9,813 bases of DNA from Planctomycetota bacterium (GTDB lineage: Bacteria; Planctomycetota; Phycisphaerae; Phycisphaerales; SM1A02). Below, in pieces: positions 1-6,533 of this stretch; position 1 is the stretch's first letter, and every line of letters begins with the position of its first letter. Where the stretch lies: the NCBI GenBank assembly GCA_027295435.1, contig JAPUKX010000353.1, positions 1 through 9,813 on the forward strand, written 5' to 3'. The notes beneath the pieces are model-generated. The model did no database searches. It saw only the letters and a program-made list of their open reading frames with translations, and was not told where the DNA came from. The position numbers and the translations under genes are program-made.

Positions 1-507
1 GATGATCAACACCCCCTTGCCGGTGGTCATCAGCCCGTACATCCCCGCAGCGGAGATGCCGATGCCCTGTTGGCCGCGAGACATCTTCAGCCGGTGGAAC
101 TTAGAGCCGTAGAGCAGCTTGCCGAAGATATTGTCGATCTGTTGGCGAACGATGCCCGGGCCGTTGTCGCGCACGGTCACTCTGAACCGCGTCTCGTTAA
201 GCGGGAGGACCTCGACGCGGATATCGGGCAGTATCCCACCCTCCTCGCAGGCGTCGAGGGCGTTATCCACCGCCTCCTTGACGGTGGCCAGCATTGCCCG
301 GCGAGGATTGTCAAACCCGAGAAGATGGCGATTCTTGGCAAAGAACTCGCTGACGGAGATATCCCGCTGCTGTCCGGCCAGCGTTTCAGCCGTGACCTTG
401 GTCCGCGGCTTCTTGCGCTGACGAGTCAGTGGCGATGTCGTCGGCTTGCGAGCCCTAGTCATGGCTGGGGTCGTTGATTGTTTCGGTTGATCCAGTAGCG
501 TCGTCAT
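1..507 (-). CDS. top6B: DNA topoisomerase VI subunit B, N-terminal part (cut by window edge)
   Basis: This is the ATP-binding subunit of type IIB topoisomerase VI, which with subunit A passes one duplex through another to relax and decatenate DNA in the cytoplasm. The 169 visible codons begin with a basic, low-complexity tail of about 48 residues. The family signature follows: ISVSEFFAKNRHLLGFDNPRR at about 50-70, the GHKL N-box EAVDNALDAC (E78, N82), the G1 box DNGPGI (114-119), GKLLYGSKFHRL, and the glycine-rich ATP-lid GQQGIGIS (145-152). These match the Top6B Bergerat fold and not GyrB or MutL. The ATG at 507 is preceded by GGGAAGG at SD distance. The rest of the gene, and possibly subunit A, would lie left of the window. 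Topo VI is mainly archaeal and plant, and sporadic in bacteria. The basic tail looks longer than the usual archaeal N-terminus. Confidence 0.93.
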   Translation of the reverse strand, partial: MTTLLDQPKQSTTPAMTRARKPTTSPLTRQRKKPRTKVTAETLAGQQRDISVSEFFAKNRHLLGFDNPRRAMLATVKEAVDNALDACEEGGILPDIRVEVLPLNETRFRVTVRDNGPGIVRQQIDNIFGKLLYGSKFHRLKMSRGQQGIGISAAGMYGLMTTGKGVLII

Positions 508-610
508 GCAACGCCTTCCCTGGCGAACTCGATCATATGCACACCCGGGTCCATCGGCGTGCCTGCTCTCGATACATCATCGGTCCAACCTGCGGCATGT
601 CGAACAGATT

Positions 611-1558
611 TCACGGACCTCCGAGCCAGCGCGGCAGTGCATCGGAGTAATACGGCCCCAAGCGGTTCAAGCTGGCAAAGAACAGCACGGACGAAGCAAG
701 GTTAAAGACGATCGTCATAGCGATCCAGATGAGGGCTCGACGGCCGGTCGGTTTCGTGCGCATCGTTGCCGCTACGGCACAACCTTGGACCATAAAAAAC
801 GCGAGTGGAAACCCCTGCACGCGTTCAACGGCGATACCGAAGACGTACTCGTGCATAAGTCCCGAAATGCCGAATACGACCAGCGTCGCCAGAACGGGTG
901 AGCGGCCGCCACCGATTCGGCGAAAGAAGTTCTCACGGAAGAATTGATAGACCCAACGATTATGCCGCCGCCAGAACTCGGCGGGCGTCGGGGCGAGAAA
1001 GAAGTTGTGCATCGGCTCCCGGCCTGGCAGGCCGAGCAGCCGCCACAGCGCGATTGCGATCTCCGCGCCACCGTAGAGGGCAATCATTGCGCACACTGTT
1101 TTGGCGACATGCTCCAGGGCGAATGAATAGGCGCCAAGCTCGGCTCGGAAGACCAGTACCCCCAACCCCTCGCCCACGATGAACATCGCCGCACCACGGG
1201 CCAGGCGCAGCCGATTCTCGCGCCGCAAGGGAGTGGGTTCGTCTTTGAGCCGTCGCAGCACGAGTGTAAACGGATTGGCCATGAACGCTACGAAGGTCGC
1301 GAGGCTGGGTCGCGGTGTCCAATCGGCAGCGTGATGCAGGTCGTACAGCTTGCCAACGATCATCAAGCAGGCCGCCGCGGCCAGGAAACGCGCCATTCGT
1401 GCTGCTGACGGAACCAGAAGCGGAAGCAGCAGGATTGCTACGGCCAAGGCGAGGAGTACCCACCGCCGGTGATGCCGCTTCAATCCCAGCGCTGGGTAGA
1501 ACAAACCAGCGCCGGCCAGGGCGGTGACGATCGCAATCGCGACATGCAAAATGACCAT
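611..1558 (-). CDS. MBOAT-family membrane O-acyltransferase, wax-synthase-like
   Basis: This is a 315-residue, very hydrophobic protein with roughly eight or nine predicted membrane segments, including about 5-22, 33-50, 54-70, 122-140, 150-175, 222-242, 250-266 and 274-297. The diagnostic region is TPAEFWRRHNRW at 191-202, followed by VVFGISGLMHEYVFG at 227-241. This matches the pattern of long-chain-alcohol O-acyltransferases (plant wax synthase, MBOAT_2), where an FW-R-W/H motif precedes SGLMHE. His236 is the expected catalytic histidine. By family it would move an acyl group from acyl-CoA or another donor to a hydroxyl at the membrane; the substrate cannot be read from sequence. The ATG at 1558 has no strong SD. 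The gene ends 103 bp before the topoisomerase VI B gene on the same strand, so read-through is possible but no functional link is evident. An alginate-type O-acetyltransferase is less likely because of the SGLMHEY form. Confidence 0.82.
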   Translation of the reverse strand: MVILHVAIAIVTALAGAGLFYPALGLKRHHRRWVLLALAVAILLLPLLVPSAARMARFLAAAACLMIVGKLYDLHHAADWTPRPSLATFVAFMANPFTLVLRRLKDEPTPLRRENRLRLARGAAMFIVGEGLGVLVFRAELGAYSFALEHVAKTVCAMIALYGGAEIAIALWRLLGLPGREPMHNFFLAPTPAEFWRRHNRWVYQFFRENFFRRIGGGRSPVLATLVVFGISGLMHEYVFGIAVERVQGFPLAFFMVQGCAVAATMRTKPTGRRALIWIAMTIVFNLASSVLFFASLNRLGPYYSDALPRWLGGP

Positions 1559-1591
1559 AACGCTGAGCGTGCTCAGGAAGTGTGACCGGGC

Positions 1592-1604
1592 ACCGGGACC
1601 CGGT
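1592..1604. promoter_or_regulatory. Short palindrome in the divergent acyltransferase/ndk spacer
   Basis: ACCGGG-A-CCCGGT is a perfect 6-bp inverted repeat with a one-base centre. It sits in the 172-bp spacer (1559-1730) between two divergently transcribed genes, 34 bp upstream of the acyltransferase start. It could be an operator half-site pair, but short GC palindromes are common in GC-rich DNA. I see no convincing -35/-10 pair for either gene. The best weak candidate for ndk is TTGATC (1604-1609) with TATTCG (1628-1633). Confidence 0.25.
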
Positions 1605-1730
1605 TGATCCAGACGCGTGGCCCAGCGTATTCGATCGCGTGTCGGCGGGTGTTTGCCCGGCCGACCAAGGCAACGGTATGCTCAGAGCCCCGAAGCCTGT
1701 CATTGGTCAGGAGCGAGCGAGACAATCGCC

Positions 1731-2201
1731 ATGGAAACCACCCTCATCATTCTCAAGCCGGATGCCGTTCAGCGGGGGCTCATGGGGCGGATCATCAGCC
1801 GGTTCGAGGACAAGGGACTCCAGATCGTTGGGGCGAAGTTGATCAGGATCAGCCCGGATTTGGCCCAGCGGCTCTATGAGCCGCATCAGGGCAAGCCGTT
1901 CTATGAGGGTCTCGTGCGGTTCATGACCTGTTCGCCGGTGCTGGTGATGGCGGTACGGGGGCTAGGGGCGATCGAGATTGGCCGCAGCCTGCTAGGGGCC
2001 ACGTTCGGCTCCAAGGCCCAGCCAGGCACGATCCGTGGGGATTTCGGCGTCTCCAACAGCTTCAACCTCGTCCATGGCTCCGATGGACCGGGCACGGCCA
2101 AACGTGAGCTGGATCTCTTCTTTGAGCCCAGCGAACTGCTTGACTACCCGCGGTCGATCGAAGGCTGGGTGTATGACCTGTCGTCAGGCGGCCCGGAGTA
2201 G
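1731..2201 (+). CDS. ndk: Nucleoside diphosphate kinase
   Basis: NDK transfers the gamma phosphate from ATP to other NDPs through a phosphohistidine, keeping NTP and dNTP pools balanced in the cytosol. The protein has 156 residues, slightly longer than the usual 140 or so. All active-site positions are visible: K9 in LILKPDA-type context, Y49, F57, R85, T91, R102 in PGTIRGDFG, N112, and the phosphoacceptor H115 in LVHGSDGPGTAKREL. The C-terminus (EGWVYD) is a somewhat extended tail. The start is set at the ATG at 1731 because METTLIILKPDA aligns with the family N-terminus. The open frame continues 38 codons further upstream, but that stretch looks like intergenic DNA. An AGGAG lies 17 bp upstream, farther than usual. 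The gene stands alone and is followed by a terminator. Confidence 0.96.
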   Translation: METTLIILKPDAVQRGLMGRIISRFEDKGLQIVGAKLIRISPDLAQRLYEPHQGKPFYEGLVRFMTCSPVLVMAVRGLGAIEIGRSLLGATFGSKAQPGTIRGDFGVSNSFNLVHGSDGPGTAKRELDLFFEPSELLDYPRSIEGWVYDLSSGGPE

Positions 2202-2254
2202 GCCAGGTAATCGCGCGAACCTGAGCCGGCTTGGGGCGTCCGACCCCATAGATG

Positions 2255-2275
2255 GCCGGAAGAACCGGCGTTTTT
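2255..2275 (+). terminator. Intrinsic terminator after ndk
   Basis: The stem GCCGG (2255-2259) and CCGGC (2265-2269) encloses the loop AAGAA and is followed by G and five Ts (2271-2275). It lies 53 bp after the ndk stop. A second small hairpin just upstream, TGGGG (2232-2236) with CCCCA (2244-2248), may contribute. Confidence 0.6.
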
Positions 2276-2413
2276 CATGCTTTTCGGAGCGGATTCGCCG
2301 ATCTTGGGGTGCGTTGTGCTGCCTTTGGCCTCGGCGGTGGGGTGGTGCTCGGACGGCTCAGAGGTCGCCTCGCCCGGTTGGGCCTCGTCTTGCCTCGCGC
2401 TGGGGAGCGAGAA

Positions 2414-2443
2414 CTGAGAAAAAAGGGTGTCTCTTTTTAGAAT
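2414..2443 (+). promoter_or_regulatory. Candidate sigma-70-type promoter for the sigma factor gene
   Basis: CTGAGA (2414-2419, 4 of 6 to TTGACA) and TAGAAT (2438-2443, 5 of 6 to TATAAT) are spaced 18 bp apart within the only AT-rich patch of the spacer. Transcription from here would give a long leader of about 170 nt containing the palindrome at 2518-2535. It is read by eye only. Another -10-like string, TTTATAGGAAT near 2463-2473, is an alternative. Confidence 0.3.
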
Positions 2444-2517
2444 ATTTCTAACCATGTGAACCGTTTATAGGAATCAGGGTAATAGTAGGGAGGGTGCAGT
2501 TGTGCCCACGGCTTGGC

Positions 2518-2535
2518 TTGTGATATTTGTCACAA
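2518..2535. promoter_or_regulatory. CRP/FNR-family-like operator palindrome
   Basis: TTGTGA-TATTTG-TCACAA is a perfect inverted repeat with 6-bp arms and a 6-bp spacer. It contains exactly the TGTGA-N6-TCACA core recognised by E. coli CRP-type regulators. It ends 85 bp before the sigma factor ATG. No CRP/FNR-type regulator gene is in the window, so the binding protein is unknown. Its position downstream of the best promoter candidate would suit repression, or activation of a closer promoter that I could not identify. Confidence 0.5.
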
Positions 2536-2620
2536 TCTTGGCGAGACATATGGAGGTCATTTGGGCCAGATAGGGGAGGGGCTGATTTGGAGTGGTTCGG
2601 ATCGGCAGAGGACGCGAGAC

Positions 2621-3676
2621 ATGCTTCAGGCGATGATTGGCAAGAATTCACCGTTCAGTCGGCTGCGTCAGCGGCAATGGCTGAGGGTGCGGCGGGAGCG
2701 TGACGACTCGCCTCGACACGCTGGGCTGACACCCCAGGAGCAGCGTCTTCTCCGCCAGATCCTGGGTCATCCGATCGACTATATCGATTCCGACGAGTTC
2801 ACCCGCGCGGGCGCCGAGGCCCGGATCTACGACCAGGCTGAAGTGATCGAACGGCCGGACGTGTCGTGGTATCGGCCACTGATGGACGATCCGGAGCCGA
2901 GCCGGCCGCAGATGCCCAAGAACACCGGCACGGTCCTGCTCACCGCGGCTCAGGAGCGGGTGTTGTTCCTCCAGTACAACTACGCTCGCCATCGGGTCCG
3001 CCGGTTGCAACTGTCGATCGGCCCCAACGAGCCGACCGAGGAGCAGGCCCGGGAGTTGCTGCGCTGGTATCGCGTTGCGAGCCGGTATCGCGAGCAGATC
3101 GCGGAGACCAACCTCGCGCTGGTGCTGGCGATGGCGAAGCGCACGCGGATGAGCGAGGTGGACTTCGCCGACCTGGTCAGCGAGGGCAACATGGCCCTTC
3201 TGCGGTCGGTGGACAAGTTCGACTGCGGCCGGGGCTTCAAGTTCTCCACGTATGCCTGCCGTGCGATTCTCAAGGCGTTCTCGCGTCAGGGCATGAAGCT
3301 GACCAAGTACCGTCAGCGCTTCCCGACCGATTTCGACCCGGCGATGGAGAAGTCCAATCACCTTGAGGTGGTTCGCCGGGGGCGGGAGCTTGACGCGGCT
3401 GAGGAGGTCAAGCACATCGTCGTGAGCAACGAGGCTGAGCTCACCAACGTGGAGAAGACCGTCGTGTATCACCGCTTCGGTCTCGATGCCGAGCAAGACA
3501 ACGATCCCATGACCCTCGAGCAGGTGGGTCAGATTATCGGCGTGACTAAGGAGCGGGTCCGCCAGATCCAGAACAAGGCGTTGGAGAAGATCCGCCTTAC
3601 CGTGGAGGAGAACGCCAAGCGTCGAAATGGTGAGTCCGAGGAGGAGGATGATGGCCCGACCCCCTCGGACAACTGA
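2621..3676 (+). CDS. Sigma-70 family RNA polymerase sigma factor (atypical, no clear region 3)
   Basis: This promoter-specificity subunit of RNA polymerase has 351 residues from the ATG at 2621, chosen because AGAGGA lies 8 bp upstream. Residues 1-104 form a poorly conserved N-terminus. About 105-131 (TVLLTAAQERVLFLQYNYAR) resembles region 1.2. Region 2 spans about 155-224 and includes the core-binding helix FADLVSEGNMALLRSVDKFD and GRGFKFSTYACRAILKAF. About 50 residues of linker follow, with no recognisable region 3. Region 4 is at about 275-330, with the HTH LEQVGQIIGVTKERVRQIQNKALEKIR. The tail is acidic (EEEDD). Where RpoD has Trp-Trp for melting the -10 element, this protein has Cys-Arg after FSTYA. 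It is therefore probably an alternative sigma factor and not the housekeeping one. It is a single-gene unit between two terminators, possibly controlled by the palindrome at 2518-2535. Confidence 0.9.
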   Translation: MLQAMIGKNSPFSRLRQRQWLRVRRERDDSPRHAGLTPQEQRLLRQILGHPIDYIDSDEFTRAGAEARIYDQAEVIERPDVSWYRPLMDDPEPSRPQMPKNTGTVLLTAAQERVLFLQYNYARHRVRRLQLSIGPNEPTEEQARELLRWYRVASRYREQIAETNLALVLAMAKRTRMSEVDFADLVSEGNMALLRSVDKFDCGRGFKFSTYACRAILKAFSRQGMKLTKYRQRFPTDFDPAMEKSNHLEVVRRGRELDAAEEVKHIVVSNEAELTNVEKTVVYHRFGLDAEQDNDPMTLEQVGQIIGVTKERVRQIQNKALEKIRLTVEENAKRRNGESEEEDDGPTPSDN

Positions 3677-3697
3677 CCGACGCCAATCGCTTGCGAC

Positions 3698-3725
3698 AAC
3701 CCCGACCCCCGTGGGCCGGGGTTTT
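3698..3725 (+). terminator. Strong intrinsic terminator after the sigma factor gene
   Basis: AACCCCG (3698-3704) pairs with CGGGGTT (3717-3723). After an A/C mismatch the stem continues CCC/GGG, with a short CCGT loop. The stem runs directly into TTTT (3722-3725) and a pyrimidine-rich TTTTCTTGCTTC tail, 21 bp past the stop codon. Confidence 0.85.
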
Positions 3726-3733
3726 CTTGCTTC

Positions 3734-3757
3734 ATTGGCCGGTGGCATCGGCCGATG
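3734..3757. repeat. Overlapping inverted repeats upstream of the polyferredoxin gene
   Basis: ATTGGCCG (3734-3741) pairs with CGGCCGAT (3749-3756) apart from one G-T position. Inside it lies a perfect 12-bp palindrome, CATCGGCCGATG (3746-3757). It sits between the sigma gene terminator and the candidate promoter at 3785-3814, so it could be an operator or an extra transcript end structure. It has no T-run of its own. Confidence 0.35.
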
Positions 3758-3784
3758 GGAGCGCGTAATGGTGTCGCAGCGCGG

Positions 3785-3814
3785 TTGATTCGGTGGTCTG
3801 GCAGTCCGTAGAGT
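3785..3814 (+). promoter_or_regulatory. Candidate promoter for the polyferredoxin-TPR gene
   Basis: TTGATT (3785-3790) and TAGAGT (3809-3814) are 18 bp apart, each matching 4 of 6 consensus bases. A start site near 3821 would leave only about 10 nt before the GTG at 3831, which favours one of the later start codons (3858 or 3879). The call rests on visual matching only. Confidence 0.25.
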
Positions 3815-3830
3815 CACATAGCGTATCGGG

Positions 3831-5951
3831 GTGCGCCCAGTGGAATCCCCTGCCGTGATGCGCGATGGTGGGAGAGCCGTGGCCGCCAGTCAAACGACGA
3901 CGAAACATCATTGCACCGCGTCCGATCTGTCGCAGCGCGGCGCGATCCCGCTGCCGGTCCTCGCCACCGCCCACCACCCCACAGGCACCATCCGCAAATC
4001 GAAGTCCGGCAAGCGCCGCGCGGTCGTGCTCGCCACGGTGCAGGCGCTCATCATCGTGCACGTGGTCTTGTGGCTGTTGTCGCGAAAGTACGGCTGGTGG
4101 GGCGGGCGGACCACCACCCCGATTGAGCCATCGGAGTCGATGGAGTTCGTCAAGCACGGCGTGGTGAATGCCGGCTTGATCTTCTTTGTCCTGGCGTTGC
4201 TTTCGACCCTGATCTTCGGCCGGTGGTTCTGCGGCTGGGGCTGCCACGTGGTGATGCTCCAGGACCTTTGCAGTTGGATGATGAAGAAGATGGGTGTTCG
4301 GCCGAAGCCGTTTCGTTCGCGGCTCTTGATCTATGTGCCTTTGGTGTTGGCGTTGTACATGTTTGTCTGGCCGGCGTTTTACCGGCTGGCGATCGCGCCG
4401 TGGATCCAGCCCGATCTTGTCTGGCCGGGCTTTTCCGTCCAGTGGACGACCACCGAGTTTTGGAAGACGTTCCCGTACTCGTGGCTGATCGTAGTTCCGT
4501 TCCTCGGAATCTGCGGATTCGCTGCGGTGTACTTCCTCGGCTCCAAGGGATTCTGCACCTATGGCTGCCCATACGGAGGTTTCTTTGCTCCACTTGACGA
4601 GTTTGCCGTGGGACGCATCCGCGTCACCGATGCGTGCGAGCAGTGCGGCCATTGCACAGCCGTGTGCACCTCGAATGTGCGCGTGCATGAGGAAGTGCGC
4701 GAGTACGGCATGGTCGTTGATCCAGGTTGCATGAAGTGCCTGGATTGTGTCAGTGTGTGCCCCAACGATGCGCTCTATTTCGGCTTCGGGAAGCCGGCTC
4801 AGCTCAAAGGACCGGCCAAGACCAAGCCACCCAAGAGGAAATACGACCTCACCTGGCCGGAGGAGATCGGTCTTAGCGTCGTGTTCCTCTGGGTGTTCCT
4901 GTCCGTGCGAGGGGTGTATGGCCTGGTTCCGATGCTCATGGCCGCAGGGATCGCCGGCGTGGTCACTTACCTCGCCTGGAAGCTGTGGCGCCTTGTGCGC
5001 AATCCGAGCGTCCGATTCCACCAGTTCCAGCTCAAGTACAACGGATCGCTGCGGCAACCAGGCTGGCTCTTTGGGGCGTCTGTGTCGTTGCTGCTTGTCC
5101 TGACCGCTCATAGCGGCGCGGTGTCCGCCGCATTCAACCTGGCCCAGTATCACGGCCGGCGCGTCACCATGCCGCCTGAGATCACCTTCTCTGGCGCTGC
5201 GGTGCGAATGCCCGAGGAAATGACCGCCCATGCGGACAAGGCCCTTTGGCTGTATCGCGTTGCATCGACCATTGGCGAGGGAGGAATCGGGCTGGCGCCA
5301 TTTTGGCAATCGGAACTGGATATGCGGATGGCGAAACTGCTTTCCGCCAAGCTCGAGTTCGCGCAGGCCGAGAGACTGGTGCACCGTGCGCTGCGCCGCG
5401 ACGGCCGCCGCGAAGTGTATTGCGCAGGCCTGGCTTGGGTGATGCGGGCACAGCTCCGCCTACCCGAGGCATTGGCGTACTACGCTCGCGTGCTCACCGA
5501 CGAGCTCAGCTACACCAGCATGCTCGATGATTACCTGTTGCTGTGTCGCCAGGAAGGCCTGCTCGATGAGGCGATCGAAGTCTGCCGACGGCGGCTCGAA
5601 CTCGATCCCGGCAATCTGCACACGATGCGCCGGATGTCGCTGCTACTTCTCGATACCGGACAGATTGACGAAGGCGCCGATCTGGTCCGCCGAACAATCG
5701 ACCTCGACCCCGACAATCCCGGCGACTATTCCACCCTGGCCCTGGCCTTTGCCCGGCAAGGCGATCACCAACGCGCGTATGAGGCAATGACTCGGGCACT
5801 CGAGATAGCGCCCGACGACGTTCGGATGAACCGTGAGATTGCGGGTCTGCTTCAAGCCCTCGGCCGATCGGATGAAGCCCAAGCGTACCTGGATCGGGCG
5901 CGGGAGCTTCAACTTCTCGGCACGCACACCCCGCCGGGTCACCGCCACTGA
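3831..5951 (+). CDS. Membrane 4Fe-4S polyferredoxin (NapH/CcoG/NosR type) fused to TPR repeats
   Basis: This 706-residue electron-transfer membrane protein has about seven membrane spans (roughly 64-84, 111-130, 164-184, 215-237, 345-360, 363-385, 411-431). Two membrane-proximal cysteine pairs, CGWGC (134, 138) and CTYGC (242, 246), are typical of the NapH/CcoG/NosR group. Two classic 4Fe-4S ferredoxin motifs follow: C269-x2-C272-x2-C275-x3-C279 and C300-x2-C303-x2-C306-x3-C310-P. After the last span, residues about 490-695 form TPR-like helical pairs, clearest at 562-695 (for example AIEVCRRRLELDPGN, ALEIAPDD). With the N-terminus inside, the clusters face the cytoplasm and the TPR part would be periplasmic; this topology is inferred. 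Family members pass electrons to periplasmic reductases or help build oxidases, but no such enzyme is adjacent. The start is uncertain: GTG 3831, ATG 3858, or GTG 3879, which has GGGAG just upstream. Confidence 0.9.
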   Translation: MRPVESPAVMRDGGRAVAASQTTTKHHCTASDLSQRGAIPLPVLATAHHPTGTIRKSKSGKRRAVVLATVQALIIVHVVLWLLSRKYGWWGGRTTTPIEPSESMEFVKHGVVNAGLIFFVLALLSTLIFGRWFCGWGCHVVMLQDLCSWMMKKMGVRPKPFRSRLLIYVPLVLALYMFVWPAFYRLAIAPWIQPDLVWPGFSVQWTTTEFWKTFPYSWLIVVPFLGICGFAAVYFLGSKGFCTYGCPYGGFFAPLDEFAVGRIRVTDACEQCGHCTAVCTSNVRVHEEVREYGMVVDPGCMKCLDCVSVCPNDALYFGFGKPAQLKGPAKTKPPKRKYDLTWPEEIGLSVVFLWVFLSVRGVYGLVPMLMAAGIAGVVTYLAWKLWRLVRNPSVRFHQFQLKYNGSLRQPGWLFGASVSLLLVLTAHSGAVSAAFNLAQYHGRRVTMPPEITFSGAAVRMPEEMTAHADKALWLYRVASTIGEGGIGLAPFWQSELDMRMAKLLSAKLEFAQAERLVHRALRRDGRREVYCAGLAWVMRAQLRLPEALAYYARVLTDELSYTSMLDDYLLLCRQEGLLDEAIEVCRRRLELDPGNLHTMRRMSLLLLDTGQIDEGADLVRRTIDLDPDNPGDYSTLALAFARQGDHQRAYEAMTRALEIAPDDVRMNREIAGLLQALGRSDEAQAYLDRARELQLLGTHTPPGHRH

Positions 5952-5981
5952 TCTGCCGCCGACGGGATCGTTGGGCTCGGG

Positions 5982-6437
5982 CTAGGCCTCTGCGTCCTTG
6001 AAGAGTTGATAGAGCGCCGACGCCGATTCCGCGGCATACGCAGCTTGACGAATCTTCGCGTCTGACATCAGCCGGCTGATCTTGCCCAGGGCCTGGATGT
6101 GTTCAGATGTGCGGTCCGGAGGCGACACCAGCAGTACGACCAGCTCCACCGGCTTCCCATCCACAGCGTCGAAATCGATAGGTTTGGCCGGCCGGCCGAT
6201 CGCCACCACCAGGTTCTTCGAGCGGTTCGACTTTCCGTGAGGGACGGCCAACCCCTCGCCGATGCCCGTGGACCGTTGTTGTTCGCGCTCCCAGACCACC
6301 TGCTTCAGCGCCGCCGGATCGTCGATCACCCCGGCGTCGCCCAGCAGGTCGACCAGCTCGTCGATGACCGCCTTCTTCTGCGTGGCGATCAAAGGCACCT
6401 TGACCGCCTTGGGCGAGAGGATGTCCGTGATCTTCAT
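5982..6437 (-). CDS. ptsN: PTS EIIA domain protein, PtsN-like
   Basis: This single-domain 151-residue fructose/nitrogen-type EIIA protein accepts phosphate on histidine from an HPr/NPr-type carrier. The signature is TGIGEGLAVPHGKS, with the phosphoacceptor at His67 in this numbering (E. coli PtsN uses His73). The N-terminal MKITDILSPKAV and the IDFDAVDGKPVELVVLLVSPP stretch followed by HIQALGKISRLM also fit the family. I chose the ATG at 6437 because it aligns with the family start; the ATG at 6464 would add nine residues, and neither has a clear SD. With no transporter EIIB or EIIC genes here it is more likely regulatory (PTS-Ntr) than sugar-transporting. It is also not next to rpoN or hpf, its neighbours in proteobacteria. 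It lies 96 bp downstream of the rsmB gene and may be co-transcribed. It converges with the polyferredoxin gene with only 30 bp between stops and no clear terminator. Confidence 0.9.
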   Translation of the reverse strand: MKITDILSPKAVKVPLIATQKKAVIDELVDLLGDAGVIDDPAALKQVVWEREQQRSTGIGEGLAVPHGKSNRSKNLVVAIGRPAKPIDFDAVDGKPVELVVLLVSPPDRTSEHIQALGKISRLMSDAKIRQAAYAAESASALYQLFKDAEA

Positions 6438-6533
6438 CGTGTTGGGAGCAGCTAGAGGAATCATGGGGGCTGCCGTGAGCGGCTAGCGCACGAATCACGG
6501 ATCATACCACACATGCGAGCCGGCACCAAACGC

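Larger units (their letters stand above)
2276..2620. other. Long spacer upstream of the sigma factor gene
   Basis: I see no protein-coding evidence in this 345-bp stretch. The first part (to about 2410) is GC-rich and holds a small hairpin, CTCGC (2394-2398) with GCGAG (2407-2411). From 2411 to 2480 the DNA becomes clearly AT-rich against the GC-rich surroundings, as expected for a promoter. The last part holds the palindrome at 2518-2535 and the sigma gene's SD (AGAGGA, 2607-2612). A TTG-initiated extension of the sigma frame from 2513 is open, but its residues are unlike a sigma N-terminus and it would run through the palindrome. Confidence 0.5.

Noticed and set aside
70..477. Plus-strand open frame opposite topoisomerase VI B
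   Set aside because: The minus strand encodes an unmistakable GHKL ATPase over the same bases; the plus reading has no family features.
506..901. Plus-strand open frame opposite the MBOAT C-terminus
   Set aside because: The minus strand carries the MBOAT SGLMHEY motif over the same bases; the plus product is low-complexity and Arg/His-rich.
1617..1730. 38-codon N-terminal extension of nucleoside diphosphate kinase
   Set aside because: The NDK fold begins at METTLIILKPDA. The extension is Arg/Gly-rich, unlike any NDK leader, and lies in the divergent promoter region.
2513..2620. TTG-initiated 36-codon extension of the sigma factor
   Set aside because: It overlaps the perfect palindrome at 2518-2535, has a rare start codon, and the ATG at 2621 has a well-placed AGAGGA.
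2648..3817. Minus-strand open frame (389 codons) opposite the sigma factor gene
   Set aside because: It is a mirror of the sigma coding frame, with no recognisable domain, and it runs through the terminator at 3698-3725.
3732..5384. Long minus-strand open frame (550 codons) opposite the polyferredoxin gene
   Set aside because: It is antisense to a gene with clear ferredoxin, membrane and TPR features. Its product is His/Arg/Gln-rich low-complexity sequence, typical of an antisense shadow in GC-rich DNA.
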